Source: an uncultured Gaiellaceae bacterium (lineage in GTDB: Bacteria; Actinomycetota; Thermoleophilia; Gaiellales; Gaiellaceae). From it: DNA of 11,842 bases. Of this stretch, positions 1-6,777 are shown in pieces. Below the pieces are notes generated by a model. It saw only the letters and a list, made by a program, of their open reading frames with translations. It made no database searches and was not told the DNA's origin. A program made the position numbers and the translations under genes. The DNA lies in assembly GCA_955652075.1 (NCBI GenBank), contig CATPAS010000006.1:1-11842 (forward strand), written 5' to 3'. Positions within the stretch are counted from its first letter, which is position 1; every line of letters begins with the position of its first letter.

Positions 1-1
1 C

Positions 2-139
2 CCCGGCACCCTGTGCAAGCGCGCGAAGGACTCAGCCCGCAAGGATGAGCTGAAGCGGGCAAGGGACGACTTCACAACCCTCTGCGGCGTGCCCACCTGG
101 AGAGAACCCGAACCACCAGGGCACATCCACGAGATCTGA
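2..139 (+). CDS. C-terminal end of an unrecognised protein (partial)
   Basis: An open frame enters from the left edge and runs 45 codons to TGA at 137-139. The peptide is basic and charged in its first half (Lys/Arg/Asp-rich, with a run of KDELKRARDD type) and ends with a Pro/Glu-rich tail, PEPPGHIHEI. It contains two cysteines, near residues 5 and 28. No start codon and no family motif are visible, so the function is unknown. It would converge on the cupredoxin gene, with about 100 bp between the two stops. In GC-rich DNA a 45-codon open frame at a window edge can arise by chance, so the call is tentative. Confidence 0.35.
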   Translation, partial: PGTLCKRAKDSARKDELKRARDDFTTLCGVPTWREPEPPGHIHEI

Positions 140-148
140 TCGGAACGG

Positions 149-194
149 CGGCGCTGGAAGGCGTCGGGTTCAGCGCCGAGGACTGCCACCCGAC
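149..194. terminator. Overlapping hairpins between convergent genes, possible bidirectional terminator
   Basis: Two perfect inverted repeats overlap here. CGGCGCTG (149-156) pairs with CAGCGCCG (171-178), leaving a 14-nt loop. GTCGGGT (163-169) pairs with ACCCGAC (188-194), leaving an 18-nt loop. They share bases 163-178 and cannot form together. They sit between the stop of the partial + strand frame (139) and the stop of the - strand cupredoxin (241), where a terminator serving both would be expected. No T-tract follows on either strand, so intrinsic termination is only a guess from position. Confidence 0.3.
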
Positions 195-240
195 CTGACA
201 GGAACGCGAGGGAAAAGTCAGCTCGATTGTCTGCTTGCCT

Positions 241-621
241 CTAGTGAACCGTGAAGTGGCCGAACATCTGTGACTCGTGTGCCTTGCAGTAGTACTTGTA
301 CTTCCCCGCCTTGAGCTTGATCGTCGCGGTCTTCGTCCCTTTGAACGGGACCGTCGTGAAGTCCTTGGCGAAGCCGTGTGGCCCGTCCAATGCGAAGCTG
401 TGGATGGTCGAGCCGTCATGGATGACGAAGGTGTAGGTCCCTGCGGCCAGCGTCTTGACGCTGTGCCCACCCTTGGTGAGCGTGATCTTGAATGCATCGT
501 TAGCCCCGGTCGTACCGATCAGCTTCGTGCTCGACGAGGAACCGAAGGCGGCGGCGGCGACAACGAACGCGGCAACGAGTGCAGCTGTAGCAGCTGCAAC
601 AAGCGAGTAACGACTCTTCAT
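241..621 (-). CDS. Secreted plastocyanin-like cupredoxin
   Basis: A 126-aa protein with a signal peptide or membrane anchor followed by a single cupredoxin fold, probably an extracytoplasmic type 1 copper electron carrier or copper binder. The N-terminus starts MKSRYS and is followed by an Ala/Val-rich hydrophobic segment (about residues 7-26), then a Ser-rich linker. The copper-site pattern is visible: His74 in the STIHSF strand, then Cys112, His115 and Met119 (C-x2-H-x3-M) near the C-terminus, followed by the final strand GHFTVH. Plastocyanin has x4 between the last His and Met; the x3 form is familiar from short actinobacterial cupredoxins. The ATG at 619-621 is preceded by a strong Shine-Dalgarno, so this internal start is preferred although the frame stays open much further upstream. 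It is transcribed divergently from the 955 gene train. Redox partner unknown. Confidence 0.87.
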   Translation of the reverse strand: MKSRYSLVAAATAALVAAFVVAAAAFGSSSSTKLIGTTGANDAFKITLTKGGHSVKTLAAGTYTFVIHDGSTIHSFALDGPHGFAKDFTTVPFKGTKTATIKLKAGKYKYYCKAHESQMFGHFTVH

Positions 622-625
622 CGTG

Positions 626-633
626 CTCCTTCC
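626..633 (-). promoter_or_regulatory. Ribosome binding site of the cupredoxin gene
   Basis: On the - strand GGAAGGAG lies 4 nt upstream of the ATG at 619-621. It is one of the clearest Shine-Dalgarno sequences in the window and fixes the cupredoxin start, because the reading frame itself is open for hundreds of bases further upstream. Confidence 0.65.
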
Positions 634-639
634 TTCGAG

Positions 640-653
640 GGCGTCCCAACGCC
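640..653 (-). promoter_or_regulatory. Small 5'-leader hairpin of the cupredoxin gene
   Basis: GGCGT (640-644) and ACGCC (649-653) form a perfect 5-bp stem with a 4-nt loop. It is located 6 nt upstream of the cupredoxin ribosome binding site on the - strand. It could affect mRNA stability or initiation, but a 5-bp stem is short enough to be chance. Confidence 0.2.
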
Positions 654-887
654 TGACATACGGGAATAGGAGTCCTTTGGTTTTGCGGCTCCAGAGTCCG
701 CTTCGGGACCGCCGGAGAATGACACTTCCAGGGCTGTTCTGGCCCTTGCTGCCCCGCTTCACGGAGGGAATCGAGCCGTGCAGGCTCGTCTTCTCCAGCA
801 GGTCGCCGAAAGCGTTCGCGCGTCGGCTCTGACGAGCAGGTCTCCCTAGGCGTCCGGAGCCGGTAGTCGCGCGCCCGCTCGCGTGTT
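654..887. other. Divergent intergenic spacer (central part of 622-954)
   Basis: This is the central part of the 333-bp region between the cupredoxin (-) and the oxoamine synthase (+). I see no credible gene. The open frames here lack ribosome sites and recognisable protein features. It should contain both promoters, but no confident -35/-10 pair is visible on either strand. A TTGACT hexamer at 886-891 has no matching TATAAT-like box 16-18 bp downstream. A weak 5-bp hairpin, AGGGC/GCCCT, lies at 730-746. Confidence 0.5.
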
Positions 888-909
888 GACTCCTGTTGCC
901 AACGGAGTC
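888..909. promoter_or_regulatory. Near-perfect dyad upstream of the oxoamine synthase (operator candidate)
   Basis: GACTCC (888-893) is matched by GGAGTC (904-909). Inside these, GTTG (895-898) is matched by CAAC (900-903), with one unpaired T (894) and a single central C. The 22-bp dyad overlaps the 3' end of a TTGACT hexamer (886-891) and lies 45 bp upstream of the GTG start at 955. The size and position suit a dimeric regulator, but no regulator gene is in the window. Confidence 0.3.
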
Positions 910-954
910 GGCCGAAAGCTCAAGATTGGGGCGTCCCCGGTCGATGGTGGCTGA

Positions 955-2247
955 GTGACTGCGCGCGCATCCGCCGGCCCCCGGTCCGCGTTGGCGGCTC
1001 CTGCTTGGATCGACAAGTGGCTCGCGGCCTGCCATGACCTCGCCGAGCTCGAGCGTTCGAACCCGATGAGCGATGCCGTGATCGAGGAGATCGACGGTCG
1101 CAAGATCCGGGTCGGAGACCAGTGGCTTGCGGATTTCGCCTCCTGTAACTACCTGGGCTTCGACCTCGAGCGGGAGATCATCGAGACCGTCCCCGCCTAT
1201 CTGGAAAAGTGGGGGACGCACCCGAGCTGGTCGCGTCTGCTCGGCAGCCCGGTGCTCTACCCGCAGATCGAGAAGCGTCTCGCCGCGCTCGTCGGCGCCG
1301 AGGACACTCTCGTGCTGCCGACGATCACGCTGATCCACATGTCCGTGATTCCGGTGCTCGCGGGCGGCGGCACGATCTACGTCGAATCCCGCGCGCACAA
1401 GACCATCTACGAAGGCTGCCAGCTCGCGGGTGCCCGCGGCGCGACTGTGAAGAGGTTCGCGTTCGAGGACGCGGACGATCTGGAGCGGCTCCTCAAAGAG
1501 AACGGCCCGTCGCCCCGGCTGATCTGTGTCGACGGCGTGAACAGCATGACGGGCAATGCCGTCGACCTACCCGCGTTCGCACGGCTGGCCCGCGCCTACG
1601 ACGCCCTCCTGTACGTCGACGATGCTCACGGGTTCGGTGTCATCGGCGAGCGAAGCGACGACGAGCTCAGCCCCTACGGGAACGGCGGGAACAGCATCGT
1701 CCGCTATACCGGCGAGTCCTACGACCACGTCGTGCTCGTCTCGGGGTTGTCGAAGGCGTACTCGTCGCTCGCGGCCTTCCTGACCTGTCCGCCCGAGCTG
1801 AAGCGCCTGCTGAAGACGGCCGCTCCGCCGTATCTCTATTCGGGGCCGTCTCCGATCGCCTCCCTTGCAACGGTCATTGCCGGCTTGGACGTGAACGAGA
1901 AGCGAGGTGACGCCATTCGCGCCGATCTCTGGCGCAAGACCGCGGCAGTGCTCGGCAAGCTCGACCGCCTCGGGGTGCACACTCCGAATCGATCGGGTTT
2001 CCCGATCATCGAGGTGCCGCTCGCGCGCCACGAGGACATCGATGCCGTTGGGCGATTCCTCTTCGACAACGGGATCTACGTGACGCTTGCCGCGTACCCG
2101 CTCGTTCCGAGGAGCGAGGTCGGGTTCCGCATCCAGGTCACTGCCGCGAACACCGACGCGGAGATCGAGCAGTTGAACGACGTGCTCGGCCGGCTGGTGA
2201 ACGTGTTCGACCTGCAGCCCGCCCGCAAGAGCGAGCGCGCGGCATGA
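955..2247 (+). CDS. PLP-dependent alpha-oxoamine synthase family enzyme (fold type I aminotransferase-like)
   Basis: A 430-aa cytosolic PLP enzyme resembling the family that condenses an acyl-CoA with an amino acid (KBL, BioF, HemA, serine palmitoyltransferase, CqsA). Visible landmarks are NYLG near residue 65, the SRLLGSP segment followed by a helix like LExxLA, AH148 as the likely PLP-stacking His, VDDAHGFG (Asp222, Asp223, His225) and SGLSKAYSS, where Lys267 is the probable Schiff-base lysine. The C-terminal domain follows with a GFPIIEVPL strand. The segment that normally reads GxxAN after the first domain helix is replaced by TITLIHMS, so the substrate may be unusual. The GTG at 955 directly follows an in-frame TGA, making it the most upstream possible start; TTG 991 and ATG 1066 are alternatives. 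It overlaps the next gene by ATGA. Product unknown: a lipid long-chain base or an alpha-hydroxyketone-type signal are both possible. Confidence 0.85.
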   Translation: MTARASAGPRSALAAPAWIDKWLAACHDLAELERSNPMSDAVIEEIDGRKIRVGDQWLADFASCNYLGFDLEREIIETVPAYLEKWGTHPSWSRLLGSPVLYPQIEKRLAALVGAEDTLVLPTITLIHMSVIPVLAGGGTIYVESRAHKTIYEGCQLAGARGATVKRFAFEDADDLERLLKENGPSPRLICVDGVNSMTGNAVDLPAFARLARAYDALLYVDDAHGFGVIGERSDDELSPYGNGGNSIVRYTGESYDHVVLVSGLSKAYSSLAAFLTCPPELKRLLKTAAPPYLYSGPSPIASLATVIAGLDVNEKRGDAIRADLWRKTAAVLGKLDRLGVHTPNRSGFPIIEVPLARHEDIDAVGRFLFDNGIYVTLAAYPLVPRSEVGFRIQVTAANTDAEIEQLNDVLGRLVNVFDLQPARKSERAA

Positions 2248-5200
2248 GACGGCTCGCACTTGGCGGAAGCTCGCGCGAGCGGGCCTGGATCTGGTACCTG
2301 GCCGGGACGTCCCTGCTGACGTGCTTGTACCTGTTCGCTCCGGGGCTGGCCGGAAACGGGCCGCTGATCAACGGCCTCGGCCTCTCCGGCGTCGTCGCGA
2401 TCGTCGTCGGAATCCGGATGCACAAGCCGCGCGCTCGTGCGGCCTGGTGGCTCTTCGCGGCAGGACAGTTCCTCTTCTTCAGCGGCGATCTCTACACCTA
2501 CAGCTACCCCAAGTTGCTGGGCGCGAACGTCGGCTTCCCCTCGATCGGCGACGCGCTCTATCTGACGGTCTACCCGGTTCTGATGGCGGGACTGTTCGTC
2601 CTCATCAAGCGACGCAACCCGCGGCGCGATCGGACAGGTCTCATCGACGCGCTGATCCTGACGATCGGTGTCGGACTCCTCTCGTGGGTGTTCCTGATCG
2701 CACCGAACATCCATCTCGGGGGCTTGTCCCTGCTGGCCAATACCGTGTCTGTCGCATATCCGCTCGGCGACGTTCTTCTGCTTGCCGCGGCGATCAGGCT
2801 CGCAGTCGATGCCGGCAAGCGAACGCCGGCGTTCTGGTTCCTCATCAGCAGCATCGTCTGTCTGCTCGCGACGGACTCCGCCTACAACTACGCGCTCCTG
2901 AAAAATGCGTACCACCACCAGCTGATCTACGACGCCGGCTGGATCCTCTATTACCTGCTCTGGGGGGCGGCCGCGCTGCACCCGTCGATGCGATCGCTCG
3001 AGGAGGGCGCCCCGGATTTCCGGACGCGTCTGACCCCACTCAGGCTCGCGCTACTCGGCGGCGCCTGCCTGATCGCGCCGGGGATTCGCTTTGTCCAGTC
3101 CATCCACAACCCGGACGTCCTCGTCCTCATCGTCGCCTCCGCGGTCCTCTTCTTGCTCGTCGTCGCGAGGATGGCGGGCCTCGTCCGCCAGGAGGCCCGC
3201 GTGACCTCGCGCGAGCGGGCTCTGCGCGGCGCCGGTGTCGAGCTCGTCGCTGCGGCCGGCCATCAGCAGGTGGCAGAGGCCGCCATCTCCGCGGTCCATC
3301 GCCTGCTCGGCGCCGAGCCGCCTGTGCGGCTCGTCCTCATGTCCGAAGGAGTGGCGGTCGTCGAGGCCTCGTCCGACGGCGCTACGGGCGGTCGCGTCGG
3401 TCAGGGGACGCGCGACTGGCTGCTGGAGGAGCGCTCGGACTCGCTTCGCGTCCTGCACGCAGAACCACCTCCTTACGTGCGCGGTGACCTGAGGCTTCCC
3501 GAGGGGCAGACGACGATCGTTGCTCCGCTGACCGTTCGCGGCGAAGTCCGCGGCGCTCTCGTGATCTCGTCGCCGGGGAGCCTGACGCGCGACCTCGTCG
3601 ACGCGCTCGGCGCTCTCGCGACGCAGGTCTCGCTCGCAGTCGAAGGGGCGTCGCTGGCTGCGGACCTCCATCGACGCCAGAGTGAGGCCCGTTTCCGCTC
3701 GCTCGTCGCCCACTCCAGCGACCTGATCACGGTGTTGGACGCCGAGGGCCTCGTCACGTACCAGAGCCCGTCGATCGAGCGTTTGCTCGGATACCGCGTC
3801 GACGAGGTCGAAGGAACGCGGTTCGACCGGCTGCTGAGCGAGAGCGACCGACCCCTGCTGGCGCAGCTGATCGCAGTCGACGGCTCGGGAGATGCTGACG
3901 CGCACACGATCGAATGCTCGGTCCGTCACAGCGACGGCACGGTGCTGAGGTTCGAGGTCCAGCACACCGACCTGCTCCACGACGAGCACGTCCGCGGGAT
4001 CGTCCTCAATTGCCGCGATGTCAGCGAGCGCAAGGCTTTCGAGGAGCAGCTGGCTCATCAGGCTTTCCACGACCCGGTGACGAAGCTCGCCAACCGCGCG
4101 CTGTTCTCCGACCGTGTCGAGCACGCACTGATGCGCACTCAGCGCGGCGCTCCCGAGATTGCCGTCATGTTCATCGACCTGGACGACTTCAAGACCGTGA
4201 ACGACAGTCTCGGTCACGCGGCCGGGGACGAAGTGTTGCAGGAGGTTGGCCGTAGGCTGAAGATCGCCGTTCGCCCGACCGACACTGTCGCACGCTTCGG
4301 TGGAGACGAGTTCGCCGTCCTCCTCGACGGCGTAGCCGGCTCGTCGGACGCCGCCGACGCGGCGGCGCGAATCCTGCGAGCGCTCGATCTTCCCATCGAA
4401 ATCGAGGGCAAGAACGTGTTTCCGAGGGCGAGCGTCGGGATCTGCCTGGTCGGAGAGGACCTCGAGACGCCCGAGGCGTCGGAGCTCCTACGCAATGCCG
4501 ACGTGGCGATGTACATGGCCAAGCGCGACAGCAAGGGCAGCTATCGGGTCTTCGAGCCGACGATGCACGAGCGCGTCGTCGAGCGACTCGAGCTTCGGTC
4601 GGACCTGCAGCACGCGCTGACCATGGACCAGCTCGAGTTGCACTACCAACCGGTCGTGAGGCTCGCCGACCGCGAAATTCTCGGCGTCGAGGCTCTGGTG
4701 CGCTGGAACCATCCCACACGCGGCACTATCCCCCCGATCCAGTTCATCCCGGTAGCCGAGGAGACGGGCTTGATCATCCCGATGGGGCGGTGGATCCTCG
4801 AGACGGCCTGCCACGAAGGCGCTCGTCTCCGCGAGAGCTTCCCCCGGCCCGAGCAGTTGACGATGAGCGTGAACCTCTCCGTCAGGCAGCTCCAGTCCGA
4901 AACGCTCGTTGCCGACGTGCGCCAGGCGCTCGAAGTCAGTGGGCTACCGGCGGCCGGGCTGGTCCTCGAGATCACCGAGTCGCTGATGCTCACCGACACC
5001 GACTTCGCGATGATGCAGCTGCACGATCTCAAGGCGCTAGGGATCCGGCTGGCAATGGACGACTTCGGAACCGGCTACTCGTCGCTCAGCTATCTCAGTC
5101 GCTTCCCCGTCGACATCTTGAAGATGGACCGATCGTTCGTCGGCGACAAGGACAACGACGCTCTGACCTCGGCGATCATCGCGCTTGGCACGAGCCTCTC

Positions 5201-5393
5201 GCTCGAAGTTGTCGCCGAGGGAATCGAGCTTCCCGAGCAGGCGAGCTCGCTCGAAGAGCTCGGGTGCGAGCTCGGGCAGGGATTCCTCTTCGCCCGTCCG
5301 ATGGATTCGGACGCGTTGAGGGAGTTCCTCACCATTGCGGGCGCGTCGACTCGGAAAGACACCGAGTCGTCAGCAGCCTCCAATGCAGCATAG
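2244..5393 (+). CDS. Membrane GAF-PAS-GGDEF-EAL cyclic-di-GMP synthase/phosphodiesterase
   Basis: A 1049-aa signalling protein. About ten hydrophobic segments (residues ~14-312) form a membrane sensor, including two similar motifs, PSIGDALYL and AYPLGDVLLL, and an ALHPSM end. A GAF-like region follows (~325-470), then PAS (~480-595), GGDEF and EAL. The diguanylate cyclase site is intact (GGDEF at 686-690), with an inhibitory I-site RPTD at 677-680, exactly five residues upstream. The phosphodiesterase domain is also intact by motif: EAL (816-818) in EALVRWNHP, NLSVRQL, EITES, DDFGTGYSS, the Lys in DILKMDRSF, VVAEGIE and QGFLFARP. Both activities are therefore possible, with balance set by the sensor domains. 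The ATG overlaps the upstream oxoamine synthase stop by 4 bp and there is no strong ribosome site, which implies translational coupling. The membrane ligand is unknown. Confidence 0.95.
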   Translation: MRRLALGGSSRERAWIWYLAGTSLLTCLYLFAPGLAGNGPLINGLGLSGVVAIVVGIRMHKPRARAAWWLFAAGQFLFFSGDLYTYSYPKLLGANVGFPSIGDALYLTVYPVLMAGLFVLIKRRNPRRDRTGLIDALILTIGVGLLSWVFLIAPNIHLGGLSLLANTVSVAYPLGDVLLLAAAIRLAVDAGKRTPAFWFLISSIVCLLATDSAYNYALLKNAYHHQLIYDAGWILYYLLWGAAALHPSMRSLEEGAPDFRTRLTPLRLALLGGACLIAPGIRFVQSIHNPDVLVLIVASAVLFLLVVARMAGLVRQEARVTSRERALRGAGVELVAAAGHQQVAEAAISAVHRLLGAEPPVRLVLMSEGVAVVEASSDGATGGRVGQGTRDWLLEERSDSLRVLHAEPPPYVRGDLRLPEGQTTIVAPLTVRGEVRGALVISSPGSLTRDLVDALGALATQVSLAVEGASLAADLHRRQSEARFRSLVAHSSDLITVLDAEGLVTYQSPSIERLLGYRVDEVEGTRFDRLLSESDRPLLAQLIAVDGSGDADAHTIECSVRHSDGTVLRFEVQHTDLLHDEHVRGIVLNCRDVSERKAFEEQLAHQAFHDPVTKLANRALFSDRVEHALMRTQRGAPEIAVMFIDLDDFKTVNDSLGHAAGDEVLQEVGRRLKIAVRPTDTVARFGGDEFAVLLDGVAGSSDAADAAARILRALDLPIEIEGKNVFPRASVGICLVGEDLETPEASELLRNADVAMYMAKRDSKGSYRVFEPTMHERVVERLELRSDLQHALTMDQLELHYQPVVRLADREILGVEALVRWNHPTRGTIPPIQFIPVAEETGLIIPMGRWILETACHEGARLRESFPRPEQLTMSVNLSVRQLQSETLVADVRQALEVSGLPAAGLVLEITESLMLTDTDFAMMQLHDLKALGIRLAMDDFGTGYSSLSYLSRFPVDILKMDRSFVGDKDNDALTSAIIALGTSLSLEVVAEGIELPEQASSLEELGCELGQGFLFARPMDSDALREFLTIAGASTRKDTESSAASNAA

Positions 5394-6690
5394 TCACGAA
5401 GCGCTTGACCGGCCCGGAGGGTTTGGTCGCGGCGACCTGCTTTCGCCGCTCAAGCATCGTGACTTCCGGATCCTCTGGACGGGGATGACGATTTCGCTGA
5501 TCGGCGACGGCATCTTCCTCATCGCGATCGCATGGGAGAGCTACTCCCTGTGGAACGCACCTGCGGCATTGTCGATCGTGGGCATCGGGATGACGATTCC
5601 GACGATCGCGTTCCTTCTGGTCGGCGGCGTCGTCAGCGACCGGCACGACCGGCGGATCGTCATGGCCTGGGCTGACGGTCTTCGTGCCGTCGCGGTCGCG
5701 CTGCTGGCGGTTCTCGTCCTGATGAACGTCCTCCGATTCTGGGAGCTCGTCGCCCTCGTAGCGGTCTACGGGGTCGGTACCGCCTTCTTCATGCCGGCGT
5801 TCGAAGCGATCTTGCCGGAGTTGCTGCCCAGGCCGGATCTGCCGGCGGCCAATGCGCTCGACCAGTTCGTTCGGCCCATTGCCATGAGGCTCGTTGGTCC
5901 CGTTGCGGGGGGAGCGCTGGTGGCCGCGTCGGCCGGGATCGCCTTCGCGATCGACGCAGCCTCGTTCGCGGCGTGCCTCGTAGCCGTGCTCGTGATGCCG
6001 CGGCGCGCTGGCCGTCCCGTCGAAATTCACTCGTCCAACATCGCTGCGTTCAAGGAAGGCTTGCGCTTCGTTCGGCAGCGCGTCTGGCTGTGGGGCACCC
6101 TCCTCTCCGCGGCGATTGCCTACCTCGTGTTCCTCGGGCCCGCGGAGGTGCTCCTGCCCTTCCTGGTGAAGAACGAGCTGCACGCATCCGCCGGCACGCT
6201 GGGGCTCGTGTTGGCGGCCGGCGGTGTCGGGGCCGTCGGTGGGGCGGCGTTCATGGGACGCCGCGGACATCCGCGGAGGGACGTGACGGTCATGTACGCG
6301 ACCTGGACGATCGCGACCCTTGCGATTGCGGGCTACGGAATCGCAAACGCAGCGTGGCAGCTGATGCTCGTCTGCCTCGTCTTCAACGCGCTCGAGGCGG
6401 CGGGCACGATCGTCTGGGCGACGATCAAGCAGCATCACGTTCCCGGCTCGATGCTGGGTCGAGTCTCGAGCCTCGACTGGCTGATCTCGATCGGCCTCCT
6501 GCCGCTTTCGTTCGCGTTGACGGCGCCCGTCGCCGCGGCGTTCGGCGCACGTGCGACCCTCGTCGGAGCCGCAGCACTCGGTGGCGCCGTGACGTTGAGC
6601 GCCTATTTCCTGCCGGGCATGCGGGCGATCGAGCGGACGAACGGCCGCCGGCAGAGCCCGTGGCATGTTCCGGCTGACGTCACCGACTAA
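5383..6690 (+). CDS. MFS transporter, EntS-like exporter family
   Basis: A 435-aa major facilitator with about 12 hydrophobic segments, in the style of the EntS/MFS_3 exporters and macrolide efflux proteins. It starts with a short polar tail, then SPLKHRDFRILWTG, the usual N-terminal lead into TM1. Motif A between TM2 and TM3 is clear: GGVVSDRHDRR at residues 81-91. The stretch from PAFEAILPELLP through NALDQF to GPVAGGALVA (~residues 132-175) is also typical of this subfamily. A long cytosolic loop follows (RRAGRPVEIH onward). Substrate not predictable. The ATG at 5383 overlaps the preceding gene by 11 bp; a TTG at 5335 would add 16 residues that look non-conserved, so ATG is preferred. Its TAA stop is in the same frame as the following CDF gene. 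Being in the train with an oxoamine synthase, it might export that enzyme's product (inference). Confidence 0.88.
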   Translation: MQHSHEALDRPGGFGRGDLLSPLKHRDFRILWTGMTISLIGDGIFLIAIAWESYSLWNAPAALSIVGIGMTIPTIAFLLVGGVVSDRHDRRIVMAWADGLRAVAVALLAVLVLMNVLRFWELVALVAVYGVGTAFFMPAFEAILPELLPRPDLPAANALDQFVRPIAMRLVGPVAGGALVAASAGIAFAIDAASFAACLVAVLVMPRRAGRPVEIHSSNIAAFKEGLRFVRQRVWLWGTLLSAAIAYLVFLGPAEVLLPFLVKNELHASAGTLGLVLAAGGVGAVGGAAFMGRRGHPRRDVTVMYATWTIATLAIAGYGIANAAWQLMLVCLVFNALEAAGTIVWATIKQHHVPGSMLGRVSSLDWLISIGLLPLSFALTAPVAAAFGARATLVGAAALGGAVTLSAYFLPGMRAIERTNGRRQSPWHVPADVTD

Positions 6691-6777
6691 CCTCCCGGCA
6701 CGCACAGCGATCACGATCACCGGCTCGCGACTGACCGCCGAGCGCTGACCATCGCGCTCGTCCTCGTCGTTCTGCTC
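6691..6777 (+). other. Apparent N-terminal coding extension of the CDF transporter without a canonical start
   Basis: The 29 codons between the MFS TAA (6688-6690) and the first in-frame ATG (6778) are open in the CDF frame. They translate to a His/Asp-rich tail (THSDHDHR from 6700) followed by LTIALVLVVLLM, the first half of the first membrane helix. This is how CDF proteins usually begin, so the stretch appears to be coding. There is no in-frame ATG, GTG or TTG. Candidates are ACG at 6700-6702, which would give a classical MHSDHDH start and is one transition from ATG, or CTG at 6745-6747, which would keep TM1. No Shine-Dalgarno precedes either. Confidence 0.55.

Noticed and set aside
622..1398. 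N-terminal extension of the cupredoxin frame on the - strand
   Set aside because: The extension is basic and motif-free, overlaps the divergent oxoamine synthase, and would bury the signal peptide internally. The ATG at 619-621 has a strong ribosome site.
3051..4217. A 388-codon - strand open frame opposite the GGDEF-EAL gene
   Set aside because: No ribosome site or family motif. The + strand frame carries GAF, PAS and GGDEF motifs throughout.
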